The position numbers and the translations under genes are program-made. The notes under the pieces are model-generated. The model made no database searches, was not told where the DNA came from, and saw nothing but the letters and a program-made list of their open reading frames with translations. A stretch of 64,000 nucleotides of DNA from Sipunculus nudus (lineage: Eukaryota > Annelida > Sipuncula > Golfingiida > Sipunculidae), in contig CM049320.1 of NCBI GenBank assembly GCA_026874595.1, forward strand, positions 44,962,714-45,026,713, written 5' to 3'. Positions 20,761 through 35,779 of the stretch are shown in pieces (position 1 is the first letter of the stretch; each line of letters begins with the position of its first letter).

Positions 20761-21915
20761 GTTGAACACTGAGCGGGATAAATAAAAATATTGCTCAATA
20801 GCCCTACTTATCCATAATTTTGCCAAGAGCTGATGTGTTTACATAGAGAACAAGCCGCCATGATTACATTAAGTGACCCACAGTCCTTTGCAACGGGATT
20901 TAGACTGGGAACCCGCTCTGATCTTATCGCTGTTTGAACTGGAAAAAGCGGGCGATAACAAATGTCAGTGGCGGGTACCAGTCGATCAACGTCCGCTCAT
21001 TACAAATTCCTGTATATTGTTATGTTTAAATCACCGCGGGCTAACAAGGATCGTTAGGGGTAAAATTTCATTAATATATTAAGGTAAGAACGTGGTAAAG
21101 TTGCCAGAAAGACCTATTTACTACCAAAGACATGCACTAACGGATGCATTTTGATGTGTATATTGAGTAGTTTTAAGAGTTTTTTTGGTGCCTTCTACCA
21201 GTGTCTACCATTTCACCATTACAAGGCCTAACTGTACAGGCCATTCCCACAACTGTGATCGTATCACAGTTGTGGATCCGCAACAAGTGCCATGCAAATC
21301 CGTCTTGCGATGTACGGAGGACGTTTGACAGCCGTACTCGGCAGGCAAGTTGCACTTTTACCCTCATTGCGTGCGACGTTGCGTCTTAGACCACGAATTT
21401 TCTTCCCATTGTACCTAAAAAATTGCACGTGTCACTAGCGAACTTCTTAAGTACTCCTTGCTGGTGGAGCAAGTTGCACATGCGCTTGTTGTTCGCGGAG
21501 AATTTGTAATATCTGTTGGACATGTCCAAAATTGTCCGTACGTGCTTACGGGCTGTCTACGACCTCGAAATTTCGCAAGACAGACTTGCGTGGCACGTAA
21601 GATTCTACATAAAATTTGAACGAACAGTCCGTAGGAGCCCGCACGGCCGGTTGTGACCTAGGCTTATGGAGAGTGACGTTTGCCAGTGCCCTTCAGACGA
21701 AGTCTCCGTGCCCCATGTACAGAATTACGATAGTCTAGGAACACAACGCGTTTATACACACACACGGACATCGACTTCACACAGAGATGATCCACACTCG
21801 GGGAACCAAAAATTTAACCGCTATTCCCGGCAAGAGCCCAGGTCACTTGGCGTGAGCGAACAGGCAGGTCGCAAGGCCGTAATTATATAAAAGTCTGTTT
21901 ATTCAGCAATATATA

Positions 21916-21948
<33 letters not shown>

Positions 21949-22198
21949 GCATCAATAAATGTAAGGTTTAATTGCAGTTTAAGAGTTCAGTAAAACAGTC
22001 CAGACTTAGTCTTGGCAGGCTGCGGGTCGGTCGGTGTCCATGTCCAAATAAAAAAAAATATAGAAAACCGGTTCTCAAATGGAAATCAATATGAGACAAA
22101 GCAACCAAGGCAACCAACGCAATGTATCACTGCAAGGCAATTCATGACCTGATATTATACGATACCGTAACATTATGAATATTGTATTTTTGGAGCCG

Positions 22199-22256
<58 letters not shown>

Positions 22257-22260
<4 letters not shown>

Positions 22261-22750
22261 ACGGATTTACCCTCCAGACTTGTGTTTGGGAGGGAATCCT
22301 AGACCTGTCAATTTAGTCAAGGGGAATTCCCCGTGGCTAGCCAGCCCTGCTTGGCGTATGGCTGGACTTAAGTAACTTGAGCAGGGGATACCCTGGTGAT
22401 CAGGTGACCAAGTCTTGTCTCGCTTTCTCTGGTATACGCTTCTGGACTGATAAGACGGTTTCTGTAGCTCTCATTAAGTATGTGACATAAATCAGCTTAC
22501 ATAGTATTTAATAAGTAGTCTTGTAGGTATCACTTTTAAGTTTAGGTCTTCATATAGTCTTAGTTAATAGTTACAATATTCTGACTGTTCATGTTAAACA
22601 TATACTTCATTCTCCATTTTAGATTTGTCACTTGTAAGTTTTATCATTAATATACTCAGTGATCAAATTATGTACGAGTTCTGTCCTAGTTCCGCAATCA
22701 GAGGTATATGGAAGTAAATATATCAATTTAATTACAAGACCCATTCCTGT

Positions 22751-22754
<4 letters not shown>
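22257..22754. mobile_element. Solo-LTR-like element in B3 (498 bp)
   Basis: Intact TGTTAC...GTAACA termini, flanked on both sides by pure (TA)n. Confidence 0.5.
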
Positions 22755-22813
<59 letters not shown>

Positions 22814-25800
22814 AATATGCGAGAAGAATTGATCGCTTATATGAATTTTTAACTTTGGTGTTTCCATGTGTCCTTCAACGTATATGCATGCGTATGTGCG
22901 TATATGTGCGTGAACACGGTGATATGTTTTAAAGTAATGCAGAATGGGCTTTTACAAAATCGCCCCCTTGTGACTCTAGCATATTTTTTTCATTTTAAAA
23001 ACAGACACATTAAATATTCTTCTTAAAATAAATAAGTGATATAATTATTTATTTGAAAGTTAGCGAATTCCTGTGATTTTTTATGTATTTAAGTTTTTGT
23101 ACTGTTCTTACTTTGGCTGAGAATATTTGCTACAATAAAGTGCTGTGTGATACGTTTGTGTTTATTTGTTTTTTTATGCAAGTTTTATTCTTGACCTCTA
23201 AAATATTAGTTCCAATAATAAATAGTGATCTTCAAATGAATTTCTCTAACCCTAAACATTGAATATCACCCAGAAATACATTTAATTTGTACTTTATGAA
23301 ATTGTCTTAATACGGCGAACACGACATCCCCCTCCCATAAATATTTACGTTCGTTAATAATAATTATAATGGTGTACACCATCCGTATGCAAGTGTGTAT
23401 ATATTCCTTTTTTAAATTGTTATTATTGCAATTTTAGTTACCATTTAGTAATTCTTTGATTCTTGATGCTGGAAATAACAATATTTAAAATTATACAGTA
23501 CTTGAAGGAATTGTCTGATATGGCTGTATATTGCACTTATGTATTTATTATTCATAAATGGGTAAATGTGTATTTAAGAGGGGTTTTAAAGAGTTATTTT
23601 ACTATGTTGAACGCATTATTCCAAAATTTTATTGATCTATAATAAGAAAGATTAATATAATAGATAAGGCTTGTAGAGTTTTATATCCAATATATATTTG
23701 ATATGTATTACCAAAATGCTCAAGTAAATGCTAAAATGCAACATTTTCTTGGCGACGTCTTCACAGTATTATAAATAACTTTATAAACAACAAAATTCAA
23801 GCCGATATAGTCACCTAAAGAGAAAAATAAACTCTCAAGCAACACCATCTTTCATTATATAACCTTTTTCCTAAAATTATACTTTCCCTTTATATTTACA
23901 GAATATTTCCTTTGCTTATAATTTGCGTTAAATATTGTAAATAGGCCTTTAAAAACTCTTAAATACACATTCATCCGTAATCATAGAAAGAACGGGACTA
24001 ACTGCAGGCGGAATACTTGCAAAAAAATACATATGTCAAAAATGTTTAATGTTTTAGATGTAACAATTCCGGAAGTATCTTGCTACAGTCCAGGACCCCG
24101 TGCGGTAAAACGATCGAAAACAAATTGGGTTCTAGTTGAATAATTACTTTCATCATGCCCTTGACTATGATATATTGATCATTTATAATATTTAAGTTTA
24201 TTTTTGCAAAACTTAAATTAATTTGTACACCGTCCGCACGCGTTTTAGCATATATTTTATACAGTATGAATGTTCGTGCACGCGCGCGTGCTCGTATGCG
24301 CGCACGCGTTTTAGTAACAACCGGTGATTCCGGTTAAATGACGTCACATCTGCTTGATCCACTGTACAAATTAATTAGTCTTCCAGTTCATGCATATACG
24401 CGCACATGGGGAAACACACCTTTTTTTACGCATATATATGTTAGCACAAACACATATATACGAGCACATGGAAACACAACTTTACTGCATGATGTCTGTC
24501 CTTACTTTCCTTGCTCAAACATGAGACTTATTTGATAATTACAACAACATTCACTTTTTTAAAAGGATCACATTTTAATAAGACGTACTATATCAACCTT
24601 GATTTATAGGAAAATTCAAGTACGTCCGACTACGTAGTACGAGTAATGCCAATTTGCGGCAGGTCACCTATATTGCACTTTTACCGATTATCCTTGGATA
24701 AATTAAGGCGAAACATGCCCAGAGGAGTTCGACAAAAACAAGTCAATTTTTACTTAAAACTAATGCTCTATCTTCTTTTCGGCTATATCTTTTGAAATTC
24801 CTTAGGTAATTTCTTGGCTCGTTGAATATTCCACGATTTCCTAAGAGGATCAGTAGATTCCGCGACACTCAAGGTGAAAGATGACGCCCACGTTTACAGT
24901 GGGCTGAGCCTATAGGTCACGTGGTCCTATTTGTTTACATGCCCTGGGGTCACCAAGCCTTGAACCTGAAGGAGAGTAGTAAATGGTCTGGCTTTCTCTG
25001 GTTGGCTCTAGCCATCATGTGCTGGAGCATCAAAAACACCCCATTGTTTGATTTTTAAGTATGTTAAGCATAATTCCCAATAAAATTGACAGTATTGGTC
25101 AATTTGTTTTAAATCTATGGCCAATCAAAGAGATGTTGTCCAAATGCTTGTTTGGGACTGCTTGGTGGGGTATTTTGGGCTTCACTGCATTCGGGCCAGG
25201 ATGGTTAAAAAAGGAGATACACAAGCCCCCTTTTTCTTGGTCAAGTTTGACTGAAGAAACAACAAATTCTCAGGTAAAAAAAAGTTTAATATCAGAATTT
25301 ATTTTGAAAATTATTTAAAAGAGGCCCAAACCTCAGGTGTTTTATAGATGTTATATAGGGAAAATAAATACAACCACGTGTCCTTCACAAAAACCTGTCT
25401 TTACAATGTGGGTGATAATACAGGCTGATCGCTGCCACAAAATTGTGCCTGAACTGATATTCTGAGTCTTTTCAGCTTATTCAAGTACTATATTCTTTAT
25501 TTCCAGGCTGTTTTTATGAGAAAAACTTGGTTTTGGAAAGCGGATTCCTGACAGGTAAGAAACATGAACTGTCACTCTTTCTTCATACCATAACAAGACT
25601 GAATTACAATTCTAGGGCTGATTTCAATAGGTAAACAACACTTTTTGGTGCCAGATTTGTATCGGCATTTCACTGGGAGTGGTGTGGATGACTTTTAGGG
25701 TGAATGGCCGTATTGGGGGGGGGGGGCAGAATGATAAGGGAACAGGGGAACAAGTGGGGGGGGGGGTAGAAGAGAGGAATTAATTTTTTTCTACTTTTGG

Positions 25801-26194
25801 TTCATGACTGGGCATACACACACAAACATATATATATATATATATATATGTAAATATATAATTATTTATTTATTAATAAACCCCCATTTGTTTGCCCCCC
25901 ATTTATTTGCCAAATTTGATGTTGCCAAATATCTTGACATACCATGTTTCTGTATATCATGTTTTATTTTTACATGGATTTTGTGCATGTTGACTCATTG
26001 CAAAAAAACATGGTGTTGTTAAAATGTGTCATTTGGTGAATTTTATGGCCTCACTGAATAAAAATCAATGGTATATGGCCAGTATGTGCAGTATTGTATA
26101 ACAGCAGGCTCAAATAATTTCCCATGATTAGCATTTTCCTTATTTGACAGCATGGATTAACTGTCACCAGTAATTGTGTGGGTGTATATATATA

Positions 26195-26242
<48 letters not shown>

Positions 26243-27033
26243 TATATGTTCATATATATATGTTATATAGGGAAAATAAATACAACCACGTGTCCTATAC
26301 GCACGATATCGTGTATATTGTGTACTGCATACACGATATCGTGTATATTGTGTGCTGCATACACGATATCGTGCGTACAATTTCTTATGTACACGAATTA
26401 TCGTGTATATTGCTCCTTATACGCAGGGAGTTTCGTGCACACAAAAAGTTGCATGCTCGTTTGTCTGCACACAAAAATACACGACTGTAGAAATACGGTG
26501 GTAGGTAGTGATAACCCGTATTAACTATTATTTTCCAGTACTTGTTCAAAATAATAGCAAAATCAACACATCTTTCTTGCTTTGAGAATGGTATTATCCC
26601 CTCTGGCCAACCGATAACGTCTGCAATTTTGAGTTACCAGAACTAAAATTAATTCAGATTTAGCGTCAGAACCCTGATAATGTGTAAAAAAAAATAAAGA
26701 TAAATCAAAATTACATAAAAGAATGAGTCTGACACAAATGTGCTACCCGCCTAGTGCATGTCAAATGGAATTTCATAAAATAATGAAATAAGTTAGGGAA
26801 AATATAATTTATGCGGTGCATTAGCAGGTCAGTTTATATTAAATTGGAATATCAGATCATAAAGTGTAGTTGGAGAGACGCAGTTAATAATATTTGGTAA
26901 AGTTGTCAGCTCTTGTTGTCATCATGTTTGTTTGCACCCGTGCTGACGACGCTGGTGAATTATTCAATAGTATTTTATTTATTATGTAAGTAAATGGACT
27001 TACTGTACAAAGATTTATTATAATTAGATGACA

Positions 27034-27233
27034 GAAGGTTCTAGAGAATTCAGGTAATGTGTAATTTCCAATAGGTAAATTCTAGAAAATCACGTAGGTG
27101 CCAGTCTTGACAAGAAACGACTTGATTATTCTAGAGGCTTCTAGAAGTTTCGGTTACCCAGGTGTCAAGGCCGGTCTAGAAAGGGGTGAATGAATTTGTA
27201 AGCTAGCGTCAACTGGTGACGGGTCGTTATATA
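27034..27233 (+). promoter_or_regulatory. Heat-shock-type promoter of B4
   Basis: Element a starts at 27034 and TATATA is at 27228-27233. The type II change AATTTGTAAGC lies between the HSEs and the TATA box without touching either. Confidence 0.6.
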
Positions 27234-28381
27234 GTTGAACACTGAGCGGGATAAATAAAAAATATTGCTCAATAGCCCTACTTATCCATAATTTTGCCAA
27301 GAGCTGATGTGTTTACATAGAGAACAAGCCGCCATGATTACATTAAGTGACCCACAGTCGTTTGCAACGGGATTTAGACTGGGAACCCGCTCTGATCTTA
27401 TCGCTGTTTGAACTGGAAAAAGCGGGCGATAACAAATGTCAGTGGCGGGTACCAGTCGATCAACGTCCGCTCATTACAAATTCCTGTATATTGTTATGTT
27501 TAAATCACCGCGGGCTTACAAGGATCGTTAGGGATTAAATTTCATTAATATATTAAGGTAAGAACGTGGTAAAGTTGCCAGAAAGACTTATTTACTACCA
27601 AAGACATTCACTAACGGATGCATTTTGGTGTGTATATTGAGTAGTTTTAAGAGTTTTTTTGGTGCCTTCTACCAGTGTCTACCATTTCACCATTACAAGG
27701 CCTAACTGTACAGGCCATTCCCACAACTGTGATCGTATCACAGTTGTGGATCCGCAACAAGTGCCATGCAAATCCGTCTTGCGATGTACGGAGGACGTTT
27801 GACAGCCGTACTCGGCAGGCAAGTTGCACTTTTACCCTCATTGCGTGCGACGTTGCGTCTTAGACCACGAATTTTCTTCCCATTGTACCTAAAAAATTGC
27901 ACGTGTCACTAGCGAACTTCTTACGTACTCCTTGCTGGTGGAGCAAGTTGCACTTGCGCTTCGTTGTTCGCGGAGAATTTGTAATATCTGTTGGACATGT
28001 CCAAAATTGTCCGTACGTGCTTACGGGCTGTCTACGACCTCGAAATTTCGCAAGATAGACTTGCGTGGCACGTAAGATTCTACATAAAATTTGAACGAAC
28101 AGTCCGTAGGAGCCCGCACGGCCGGTTGTGACCTAGGCTTATGGAGAGTGACGTTTGCCAGTGCCCTTCAGACGAAGTCTCCGTGCCCCATGTACAGAAT
28201 TACGATAGTCTAGGAACACAACGCGTTTATACACACACACGGACATCGACTTCACACAGAGATGATCCACACTCGGGGAACCAAAAATTTAACCGCTATT
28301 CCCGGCAAGAGCCCAGGTCACTTGGCGTGAGCGAACAGGCAGGTCGCAAGGCCGTAATTATATAAAAGTCTGTTTATTCAG

Positions 28382-28439
<58 letters not shown>

Positions 28440-28700
28440 GCATCAATAAATGTAAGGTTTAATTGCAGTTTAAGAGTTCAGTAAAACAGTCCAGACTTAG
28501 GCTTGGCAGGCTGCGGGTCGGTCGGTGTCCATGTCCAAATAAAAAAAAAAATATAGAAAACCGGTTCTCAAATGGAAATCAATATGAGACAAAGCAACCA
28601 AGGCAACCAACGCAATTTATCACTGCAAGGCAATTCATGACCTGATATTATACGATACCGTAACATTATGAATATTGTATTTTTGGAGCCGTTATATATA

Positions 28701-28745
<45 letters not shown>

Positions 28746-28749
<4 letters not shown>

Positions 28750-29239
28750 ACGGATTTACCCTCCAGACTTGTGTTTGGGAGGGAATCCTAGACCTGTCAA
28801 TTTAGTCAAGGGGAATTCCCCGTGGCTAGCCAGCCCTGCTTGGCGTATGGCTGGACTTAAGTAACTTGAGCAGGGGATACCCTGGTGATCAGGTGACCAA
28901 GTCTTGTCTCGCTTTCTCTGGTATACGCTTCTGGACTGATAAGACGGTTTCTGTAGCTCTCATTTAGTATGTGACATAAATCAGCTTACATAGTATTTAA
29001 TAAGTAGTCTTGTAGGTATCACTTTTAAGTTTAGGTCTTCATATAGTCTTAGTTAATAGTTACAATATTCTGACTGTTCATGTTAAACATATACTTCATT
29101 CTCCATTTTAGATTTGTCACTTGTAAGTTTTATCATTAATATACTCAGTGATCAAATTATGTACGAGTTCTGTCCTAGTTCCGCAATCAGAGGTATATGG
29201 AAGTAAATATATCAATTTAATTACAAGACCCATTCCTGT

Positions 29240-29243
<4 letters not shown>
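28746..29243. mobile_element. Solo-LTR-like element in B4 (498 bp)
   Basis: Carries the CATTTAGTATG variant shared with B6 and B7. Confidence 0.5.
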
Positions 29244-29308
<65 letters not shown>

Positions 29309-32300
29309 AATATGCGAGAAGAATTGATCGCTTATATGAATTTTTAACTTTGGTGTTTCCATGTGTCCTTCAACGTATATGCATGCGTATGTGCGTATAT
29401 GTGCGTGAACACGGTGATATGTTTTAAAGTAATGCAGAATGGGCTTTTACAAAATCGCCCCCTTGTGACTCTAGCATATTTTTTTCATTTTAAAAACAGA
29501 CACATTAAATATTCTTCTTAAAATAAATAAGTGATATAATTATTTATTTGAAAGTTAGCGAATTCCTGTGATTTTTTATGTATTTAAGTTTTTGTACTGT
29601 TCTTACTTTGGCTGAGAATATTTGCTACAATAAAGTGCTGTGTGATACGTTTGTGTTTATTTGTTTTTTTATGCAAGTTTTATTCTTGACCTCTAAAATA
29701 TTAGTTCCAATAATAAATAGTGATCTTCAAATGAATTTCTCTAACCCTAAACATTGAATATCACCCAGAAATACATTTAATTTGTACTTTATGAAATTGT
29801 CTTAATACGGCGAACACGACATCCCCCTCCCATAAATATTTACGTTCGTTAATAATAATTATAATGGTGTACACCATCCGTATGCAAGTGTGTATATATT
29901 CCTTTTTTAAATTGTTATTATTGCAATTTTAGTTACCATTTAGTAATTCTTTGATTCTTGATGCTGGAAATAACAATATTTAAAATTATACAGTACTTGA
30001 AGGAATTGTCTGATATGGCTGTATATTGCACTTATGTATTTATTATTCATAAATGGGTAAATGTGTATTTAAGAGGGGTTTTAAAGAGTTATTTTACTAT
30101 GTTGAACGCATTATTCCAAAATTTTATTGATCTATAATAAGAAAGATTAATATAATAGATAAGGCTTGTAGAGTTTTATATCCAATATATATTTGATATG
30201 TATTACCAAAATGCTCCAGTAAATGCTAAAATGCAACATTTTCTTGGCGACGTCTTCACAGTATTATAAATAACTTTATAAACAACAAAATTCAAGCCGA
30301 TATAGTCACCTAAGGAGAAAAATAAACTCTCAAGCAACACCATCTTTCATTATATAACCTTTTTCCTAAAATTATACTTTCCCTTTATATTTACAGAATA
30401 TTTCCTTTGCTTATAATTTGCGTTAAATATTGTAAATAGGCCTTTAAAAACTCTTAAATACACATTCATCCGTAATCATAGAAAGAACGGGACTAACTGC
30501 AGGCGGAATACTTGCAAAAAAAATACATATGTCAAAAATGTCTAATGTTTTAGATGTAACAATTCCGGAAGTATCTTGCTACAGTCCAGGACCCCGTGCG
30601 GTAAAACGATCGAAAACAAATTGGGTTCTAGTTGAATAATTACTTTCATTATGCCCTTGACTATGATATATTGATCATTTATAATATTTAAGTTTATTTT
30701 TGCAAAACTTAAATTAATTTGTACACCGTCCGCACGCGTTTTAGCATATATTTTATACAGTATGAATGTTCGTGCACGCGCGCGTGCTCGTATGCGCGCA
30801 CGCGTTTTAGTAACAACCGGTGATTCCGGTTAAATGACGTCACATCTGCTTGATCCACTGTACAAATTAATTAGTCTTCCAGTTCATGCATATACGCGCA
30901 CATGGGGAAACACACCTTTTTTTACGCATATATATGTTAGCACAAACACATATATACGAGCACATGGAAACACAACTTTACTGCATGATGTCTGTCCTTA
31001 CTTTCCTTGCTCAAACATGAGACTTATTTGATAATTACAACAACATTCACTTTTTTAAAAGGATCACATTTTAATAAGACGTACTATATCAACCTTGATT
31101 TATAGGAAAATTCAAGTACGTCCGACTACGTAGTACGAGTAATGCCAATTTGCGGCAGGTCACCTATATTGCACTTTTACCGATTATCCTTGGATAAATT
31201 AAGGCGAAACATGCCCAGAGGAGTTCGACAAAAACAAGTCAATTTTTACTTAAAACTAATGCTCTATCTTCTTTTCGGCTATATCTTTTGAAATTCCTTA
31301 GGTAATTTCTTGGCTCGTTGAATATTCCACGATTTCCTAAGAGGATCAGTAGATTCCGCGACACTCAGGGTGAAAGATGACGCCCACGTTTACAGTGGGC
31401 TGAGCCTATAGGTCACGTGGTCCTATTTGTTTACATGCCCTGGGGTCACCAAGCCCTGAACCTGAAGGAGAGTAGTAAATGGTCTGGCTTTCTCTGGTTG
31501 GCTCTAGCCATCATGTGCTGGAGCATCAAAAACACCCCATTGTTTGATTTTTAAGTATGTTAAGCATAATTCCCAATAAAATTGACAGTATTGGTCAATT
31601 TGTTTTAAATCTATGGCCAATCAAAGAGATGTTGTCCAAATGCTTGTTTGGGACTGCTTGGTGGGGTATTTTGGGCTTCACTGCATTCGGGCCAGGATGG
31701 TTAAAAAAGGAGATACACAAGCCCCCTTTTTCTTGGTCAAGTTTGACTGAAGAAACAACAAATTCTCAGGTAAAAAAAAGTTTAATATCAGAATTTATTT
31801 TGAAAATTATTTAAAAGAGGCCCAAACCTCAGGTGTTTTATAGATGTTATATAGGGAAAATAAATACAACCACGTGTCCTTCACAAAAACCTGTCTTTAC
31901 AATGTGGGTGATAATACAGGCTGATCGCTGCCACAAAATTGTGCCTGAACTGATATTCTGAGTCTTTTCAGCTTATTCAAGTACTATATTCTTTATTTCC
32001 AGGCTGTTTTTATGAGAAAAACTTGGTTTTGGAAAGCGGATTCCTGACAGGTAAGAAACATGAACTGTCACTCTTTCTTCATACCATAACAAGACTGAAT
32101 TACAATTCTAGGGCTGATTTCAATAGGTAAACAACACTTTTTGGTGCCAGATTTGTATCGGCATTTCACTGGGAGTGGTGTGGATGACTTTTAGGGTGAA
32201 TGGCCGTATTGGGGGGGGGGGCAGAATGATAAGGGAACAGGGGAACAAGTGGGGGGGGGGGGGGGTAGAAGAGAGGAATTAATTTTTTTCTACTTTTGGT

Positions 32301-32693
32301 TCATGACTGGGCATACACACACAAACATATATATATATATATATATATGTAAATATATAATTATTTATTTATTAATAAACCCCCATTTGTTTGCCCCCCA
32401 TTTATTTGCCAAATTTGATGTTGCCAAATATCTTGACATACCATGTTTCTGTATATCATGTTTTATTTTTACATGGATTTTGTGCATGTTGACTCATTGC
32501 AAAAAAACATGGTGTTGTTAAAATGTGTCATTTGGTGAATTTTATGGCCTCACTGAATAAAAATCAATGGTATATGGCCAGTATGTGCAGTATTGTATAA
32601 CAGCAGGCTCAAATAATTTCCCATGATTAGCATTTTCCTTATTTGACAGCATGGATTAACTGTCACCAGTAATTGTGTGGGTGTATATATATA

Positions 32694-32739
<46 letters not shown>

Positions 32740-33536
32740 TATGCATATATGTTCATATATATATGTTATATAGGGAAAATAAATACAACCACGTGTCCTA
32801 TACGCACGATATCGTGTATATTGTGTACTGCATACACGATATCGTGTATATTGTGTGCTGCATACACGATATCGTGCGTACAATTTCTTATGTACACGAA
32901 TTATCGTGTATATTGCTCCTTATACGCAGGGAGTTTCGTGCACACAAAAAGTTGCATGCTCGTTTGTCTGCACACAAAAATACACGACTGTAGAAATACG
33001 GTGGTAGGTAGTGATAACCCGTATTAACTATTATTTTCCAGTACTTGTTCAAAATAATAGCAAAATCAACACATCTTTCTTGCTTTGAGAATGGTATTAT
33101 CCCCTCTGGCCAACCGATAACGTCTGCAATTTTGAGTTACCAGAACTAAAATTAATTCAGATTTAGCGTCAGAACCCTGATAATGTGTAAAAAAAAATAA
33201 AGATAAATCAAAATTACATAAAAGAATGAGTCTGACACAAATGTGCTACCCGCCTAGTGCATGTCAAATGGAATTTCATAAAATAATGAAATAAGTTAGG
33301 GAAAATATAATTTATGCGGTGCATTAGCAGGTCAGTTTATATTAAATTGGAATATCAGATCATAAAGTGTAGTTGGAGAGACGCAGTTAATAATATTTGG
33401 TAAAGTTGTCAGCTCTTGTTGTGATCATGTTTGTTTGCACCCGTGCTGACGACGCTGGTGGATTGTTCAATAGTATTTTATTTATTATGTAAGTAAATGG
33501 ACTTACTGTACCAAGATTTATTATAATTAGATGACA

Positions 33537-33736
33537 GAAGGTTCTAGAGAATTCAGGTAATGTGTAATTTCCAATAGGTAAATTCTAGAAAATCACGTAG
33601 GTGCCAGTCTTGACAAGAAACGACTTGATTATTCTAGAGGCTTCTAGAAGTTTCGGTTACCCAGGTGTCAAGGCCGGTCTAGAAAGGGGTGAATGAATTT
33701 GGAAGCTAGCGTCAACTGGTGACGGGTCGTTATATA
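33537..33736 (+). promoter_or_regulatory. Heat-shock-type promoter of B5
   Basis: Element a starts at 33537 and TATATA is at 33731-33736; elements are intact. Confidence 0.6.
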
Positions 33737-34893
33737 GTTGAACACTGAGCGGGATAAATAAAAATATTGCTCAATAGCCCTACTTATCCATAATTTTGCC
33801 AAGAGCTGATGTGTTTACATAGAGAACAAGCCGCCATGATTACATTAAGTGACCCACAGTCGTTTGCAACGGGATTTAGACTGGGAACCCGCTCTGATCT
33901 TATCGCTGTTTGAACTGGAAAAAGCGGGCGATAACAAATGTCAGTGGCGGGTACCAGTCGATCAACGTCCGCTCATTACAAATTCCTGTATATTGTTATG
34001 TTTAAATCACCGCGGGCTAACAAGGATCGTTAGGGGTAAAATTTCATTAATATATTAAGGTAAGAACGTGGTAAAGTTGCCAGAAAGACCTATTTACTAC
34101 CAAAGACATGCACTAACGGATGCATTTTGATGTGTATATTGAGTAGTTTTAAGAGTTTTTTTGGTGCCTTCTACCAGTGTCTACCATTTCACCATTACAA
34201 GGCCTAACTGTACAGGCCATTCCCACAACTGTGATCGTATCACAGTTGTGGATCCGCAACAAGTGCCATGCAAATCCGTCTTGCGATGTACGGAGGACGT
34301 TTGACAGCCGTACTCGGCAGGCAAGTTGCACTTTTACCCTCATTGCGTGCGACGTTGCGTCTTAGACCACGAATTTTCTTCCCATTGTACCTAAAAAATT
34401 GCACGTGTCACTAGCGAACTTCTTACGTACTCCTTGCTGGTGGAGCAAGTTGCACATGCGCTTCGTTGTTCGCGGAGAATTTGTAATATCTGTTGGACAT
34501 GTCCAAAATTGTCCGTACGTGCTTACGGGCTGTCTACGACCTCGAAATTTCGCAAGACAGACTTGCGTGGCACGTAAGATTCTACATAAAATTTGAACGA
34601 ACAGTCCGTAGGAGCCCGCACGGCCGGTTGTGACCTAGGCTTATGGAGAGTGACGTTTGCCAGTGCCCTTCAGACGAAGTCTCCGTGCCCCATGTACAGA
34701 ATTACGATAGTCTAGGAACACAACGCGTTTATACACACACACGGACATCGACTTCACACAGAGATGATCCACACTCGGGGAACCAAAAATTTAACCGCTA
34801 TTCCCGGCAAGAGCCCAGGTCACTTGGCGTGAGCGAACAGGCAGGTCGCAAGGCCGTAATTATATAAAAGTCTGTTTATTCAGCAATATATAA

Positions 34894-34925
<32 letters not shown>

Positions 34926-35176
34926 GCATCAATAAATGTAAGGTTTAATTGCAGTTTAAGAGTTCAGTAAAACAGTCCAGACTTAGTCTTGGCAGGCTGC
35001 GGGTCGGTCGGTGTCCATGTCCAAATAAAAAAAAAATATAGAAAACCGGTTCTCAAATGGAAATCAATATGAGACAAAGCAACCAAGGCAACCAACGCAA
35101 TTTATCACTGCAAGGCAATTCATGACCTGATATTATACGATACCGTAACATTATGAATATTGTATTTTTGGAGCCG

Positions 35177-35226
<50 letters not shown>

Positions 35227-35230
<4 letters not shown>

Positions 35231-35720
35231 ACGGATTTACCCTCCAGACTTGTGTTTGGGAGGGAATCCTAGACCTGTCAATTTAGTCAAGGGGAATTCC
35301 CCGTGGCTAGCCAGCCCTGCTTGGCGTATGGCTGGACTTAAGTAACTTGAGCAGGGGATACCCTGGTGATCAGGTGACCAAGTCTTGTCTCGCTTTCTCT
35401 GGTATACGCTTCTGGACTGATAAGACGGTTTCTGTAGCTCTCATTAAGTATGTGACATAAATCAGCTTACATAGTATTTAATAAGTAGTCTTGTAGGTAT
35501 CACTTTTAAGTTTAGGTCTTCATATAGTCTTAGTTAATAGTTACAATATTCTGACTGTTCATGTTAAACATATACTTCATTCTCCATTTTAGATTTGTCA
35601 CTTGTAAGTTTTATCATTAATATACTCAGTGATCAAATTATGTACGAGTTCTGTCCTAGTTCCGCAATCAGAGGTATATGGAAGTAAATATATCAATTTA
35701 ATTACAAGACCCATTCCTGT

Positions 35721-35724
<4 letters not shown>
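35227..35724. mobile_element. Solo-LTR-like element in B5 (498 bp)
   Basis: Type I sequence (CATTAAGTATG) with intact termini. Confidence 0.5.

Positions 35725-35779
<55 letters not shown>

Larger units (their letters stand above)
20335..24001. repeat. Module B copy B3 (3667 bp), type I
   Basis: Shares CCTAAAGAG with B5. A 2-bp loss near 21487 (GCGCTTGTTG) breaks a 65-codon frame that is open in B1, B2, B5 and B9. The poly(A) signal is at 23134-23139. Confidence 0.9.
20026..26498. repeat. Array unit U6, long A+B type (6473 bp)
   Basis: Contains B3 (type I). B3 shares the variant CCTAAAGAG (near 23814) only with B5 in U8; other B copies have CCTAAGGAG. U6 is the first half of the proposed two-unit higher-order repeat. 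Confidence 0.95.
26808..30496. repeat. Module B copy B4 (3689 bp), type II
   Basis: Defines type II: TGGTGAATTATTC, TGTACAAAG, AATTTGTAAGC, a 6-A run in AATAAAAAATATT, GGGCTTACAAGG, GGGATTAAA, GACTTATT, GACATTCAC, CATTTAGTATG and GCTCCAGTAAA. The (TA)n before the LTR-like element has a TTTATA interruption. The poly(A) signal is at 29629-29634. Confidence 0.9.
26499..33001. repeat. Array unit U7, long A+B type (6503 bp)
   Basis: Contains B4, the first type II copy. The following A head carries type II markers: an 8-A run before TACATATG, ATGTCTAATG, CATTATGCCC and CACTCAGGGTG. Its poly-G tracts are unequal (11 and 15 bp). Confidence 0.95.
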
